Source: JAWKMZ01 sp041391965
GTDB lineage: Bacteria; Bacteroidota; Bacteroidia; Flavobacteriales; Flavobacteriaceae
DNA length: 64,000 bases
Direction: 5' to 3'
Assembly (NCBI GenBank): GCA_041391965.1
Contig: JAWKMZ010000008.1
Coordinates: 1 to 64,000, forward strand
Made by a program: the position numbers and the translations under genes. Every line of letters begins with the position of its first letter. The first letter of the stretch is position 1. The notes under the pieces were generated by a model that was given only the letters and a program-made list of their open reading frames with translations, made no database searches and was not told the DNA's origin. Below, piece after piece: positions 62,865 to 64,000 of the stretch.

Positions 62865-64000
62865 ATGCAAAAAACAATTTTTTTTCTGTTTTTGATGCTG
62901 TGTTTTTCCTGTAATATTGATTTTTCAAAAAAAATGCAACATGGTGTTTGGCTTGCTCAAATGCAGGTTAAAGACAATGAACAACTACCGTTTAATTTTG
63001 AAGTCACTTCAGACAGTACTTTGAAAATTTTTAATGCTGACGAGGTGATTCAAGTAAATGACATTAGTTATCGTAATGATTCTGTCTTTATAAAAATGCC
63101 TGTTTTTGAAGGGCATATTGATGCAAAAATTACTGATAGTAGTTTGATAGGACATTTTATTAAAGACGATTTAAACCGAATTTTACCATTTAAAGCCGAA
63201 ATGAATAAAAAAGAGCGCTTTAAAGTTAAAAACAAAACACCACGTTTTGATGTTTCTGGAAAATGGGAAACCGTTTTTAGCCCAAATACAGATGATGATA
63301 CATATATGGCTGTGGGACTGTTTAAGCAAAATGGCACTAAAGTAACAGGAACTTTTAGAACCGAAACAGGCGATTATCGGTATTTGGAAGGTGTTATGGA
63401 TGGTGATCAATTAAAACTATCCACCTTTGATGGCTCTCACGCATTTTTGTTTAGAGCAACTGTTACTGACAGCACTTTGGAAGGTACTTTTTATTCAGGA
63501 AATCATTGGAAAGAGCCTTTTGTTGCTAAACGCAGTAACGCTTTTGAGTTAGCAAATCCTGATAGTCTTACGTTTTTAAAAGAAGGTTATGATACAATTA
63601 AATTTTCATTTCCTGATGTTTCTGGACACATGGTATCACTTTCAGACCAACAGTTTAAAGACAAAGTTGTGGTGGTTCAAATTATGGGAACTTGGTGTCC
63701 TAATTGTTTGGATGAGACCAAATTTTATTCAGAATTTTATAAAAATAACAAAGACAAAGGGGTTGAATTTATTGCTTTAGCTTTTGAGTATGCAAAAACA
63801 GAAGATTCAGCTTTTAAAAGAATTCATAAATTAGTTGATGATGTTGGTGTTGAATACCCTGTTTTGTTGGCGCAATATGGTACATCAGATAAACTGAAAG
63901 CGGAAGAAAAACTACCAATGTTAAACCATATTTTATCATATCCAACCACAATTATTATGGATAAAAAAGGAAACGTGCGCAAAATACATACAGGTTTTGA
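62865..64000 (+). CDS. TlpA-like disulfide reductase lipoprotein, cut by the window edge
   Basis: The frame opens at an ATG at 62865 and runs off the right edge, giving at least 378 residues. The lipoprotein signal is MQKTIFFLFLMLCFSCNIDF (cysteine at about residue 16). An N-terminal beta-rich region (about residues 30-220, 'GVWLAQMQVKDNEQLPFNFEVTSDSTLKIF') is followed by a thioredoxin-fold domain ('ISLSDQQFKDKVVVVQIMGTWCPNCLDETKFYSEF'-like) with an intact CPNC pair at about residues 278-281. A cis-proline line reads 'LSYPTTIIMDKKGNVRKIHTGF'. It should reduce periplasmic disulfides. Unlike the related protein at 31463 it keeps both cysteines. Confidence 0.88.
   Translation, partial: MQKTIFFLFLMLCFSCNIDFSKKMQHGVWLAQMQVKDNEQLPFNFEVTSDSTLKIFNADEVIQVNDISYRNDSVFIKMPVFEGHIDAKITDSSLIGHFIKDDLNRILPFKAEMNKKERFKVKNKTPRFDVSGKWETVFSPNTDDDTYMAVGLFKQNGTKVTGTFRTETGDYRYLEGVMDGDQLKLSTFDGSHAFLFRATVTDSTLEGTFYSGNHWKEPFVAKRSNAFELANPDSLTFLKEGYDTIKFSFPDVSGHMVSLSDQQFKDKVVVVQIMGTWCPNCLDETKFYSEFYKNNKDKGVEFIALAFEYAKTEDSAFKRIHKLVDDVGVEYPVLLAQYGTSDKLKAEEKLPMLNHILSYPTTIIMDKKGNVRKIHTGF

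Overview
The window looks like a chromosomal segment of a marine-type member of the Flavobacteriaceae (Bacteroidota). The grounds are an AT-rich composition, Bacteroidota-type promoter elements (TAnnTTTG -7 boxes, sometimes with a TTG about 19-23 bases upstream), almost no Shine-Dalgarno sites, many lipoproteins with an early signal-peptide cysteine, a type IX secretion (T9SS) C-terminal tail, carboxypeptidase-regulatory-like domains and a bacillithiol-type redoxin. Genus and species cannot be fixed from what I can see. Most of the window is core metabolism and envelope upkeep. There is no recognisable insertion sequence, prophage, CRISPR array or complete mobile island.

Layout. 1-5690 is a minus-strand block: the start of a membrane protein cut by the window edge, an NTF2-like secreted protein, a DUF5686 outer-membrane-type protein, smpB, a histidine phosphatase and the nucleoside-salvage pair deoD-deoC. 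5978-10163 holds mqo and, convergent with it, clpB. 10410-12810 holds a bacillithiol-type YtxJ redoxin, a DUF4256 protein and nhaA. 12954-19170 is a complete RND multidrug-efflux operon (GbsR/MarR-type regulator, membrane fusion protein, pump, outer-membrane channel) with a candidate operator inside its promoter. 19219-32881 mixes a VOC protein, a 46-residue zinc-ribbon protein, fahA, glyA, a T9SS-secreted VCBS/UnbV protein, beta-helix and TlpA-like lipoproteins, a glutaminyl cyclase, the SRP RNA, an SDR enzyme and a transaldolase-family enzyme. 33062-42886 has an ABC-F ATPase, a fasciclin protein, a peroxiredoxin-thioredoxin-DUF6952 redox operon, nhaC, a trans-sulfuration PLP enzyme divergent from an Lrp regulator, a CPBP protease-like protein and lpdA. 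43043-43708 is the only stretch that looks mobile: a lipoprotein gene with an in-frame stop, bracketed by an inverted repeat and followed by a hairpin-rich element and a terminator. 43813-45433 is a sigma factor, a coupled 60-residue protein and an MscS-like channel. 45540-49508 has two tandem M28 peptidases, a membrane protein and a DUF3108 protein. 49854-53032 has an orphan gene, tRNA-Ser(UGA), a nitroreductase, a degenerate thioredoxin-fold protein and a DegT aminotransferase. 53039-62743 is a long minus-strand run, pheT-tpx-dgkA-ftsK-lolA-lptF/G-ribB. A TlpA-like lipoprotein runs off the right edge.

Themes. Thiol redox control recurs (YtxJ, peroxiredoxin, thioredoxin, Tpx, TlpA-like protein), alongside two thioredoxin-fold proteins that have lost the CXXC pair. 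Several proteins are half-degenerate in an orderly way: an ABC-F ATPase with one intact and one degenerate composite site, a RibBA-like protein whose cyclohydrolase half lacks its zinc cysteines, and a CPBP protein lacking the first glutamate of its motif. No clearly new defence or mobile system is visible. The best candidates for something undescribed are the cassette-like unit at 43043-43708 and the coupled sigma factor/60-residue protein/channel unit.
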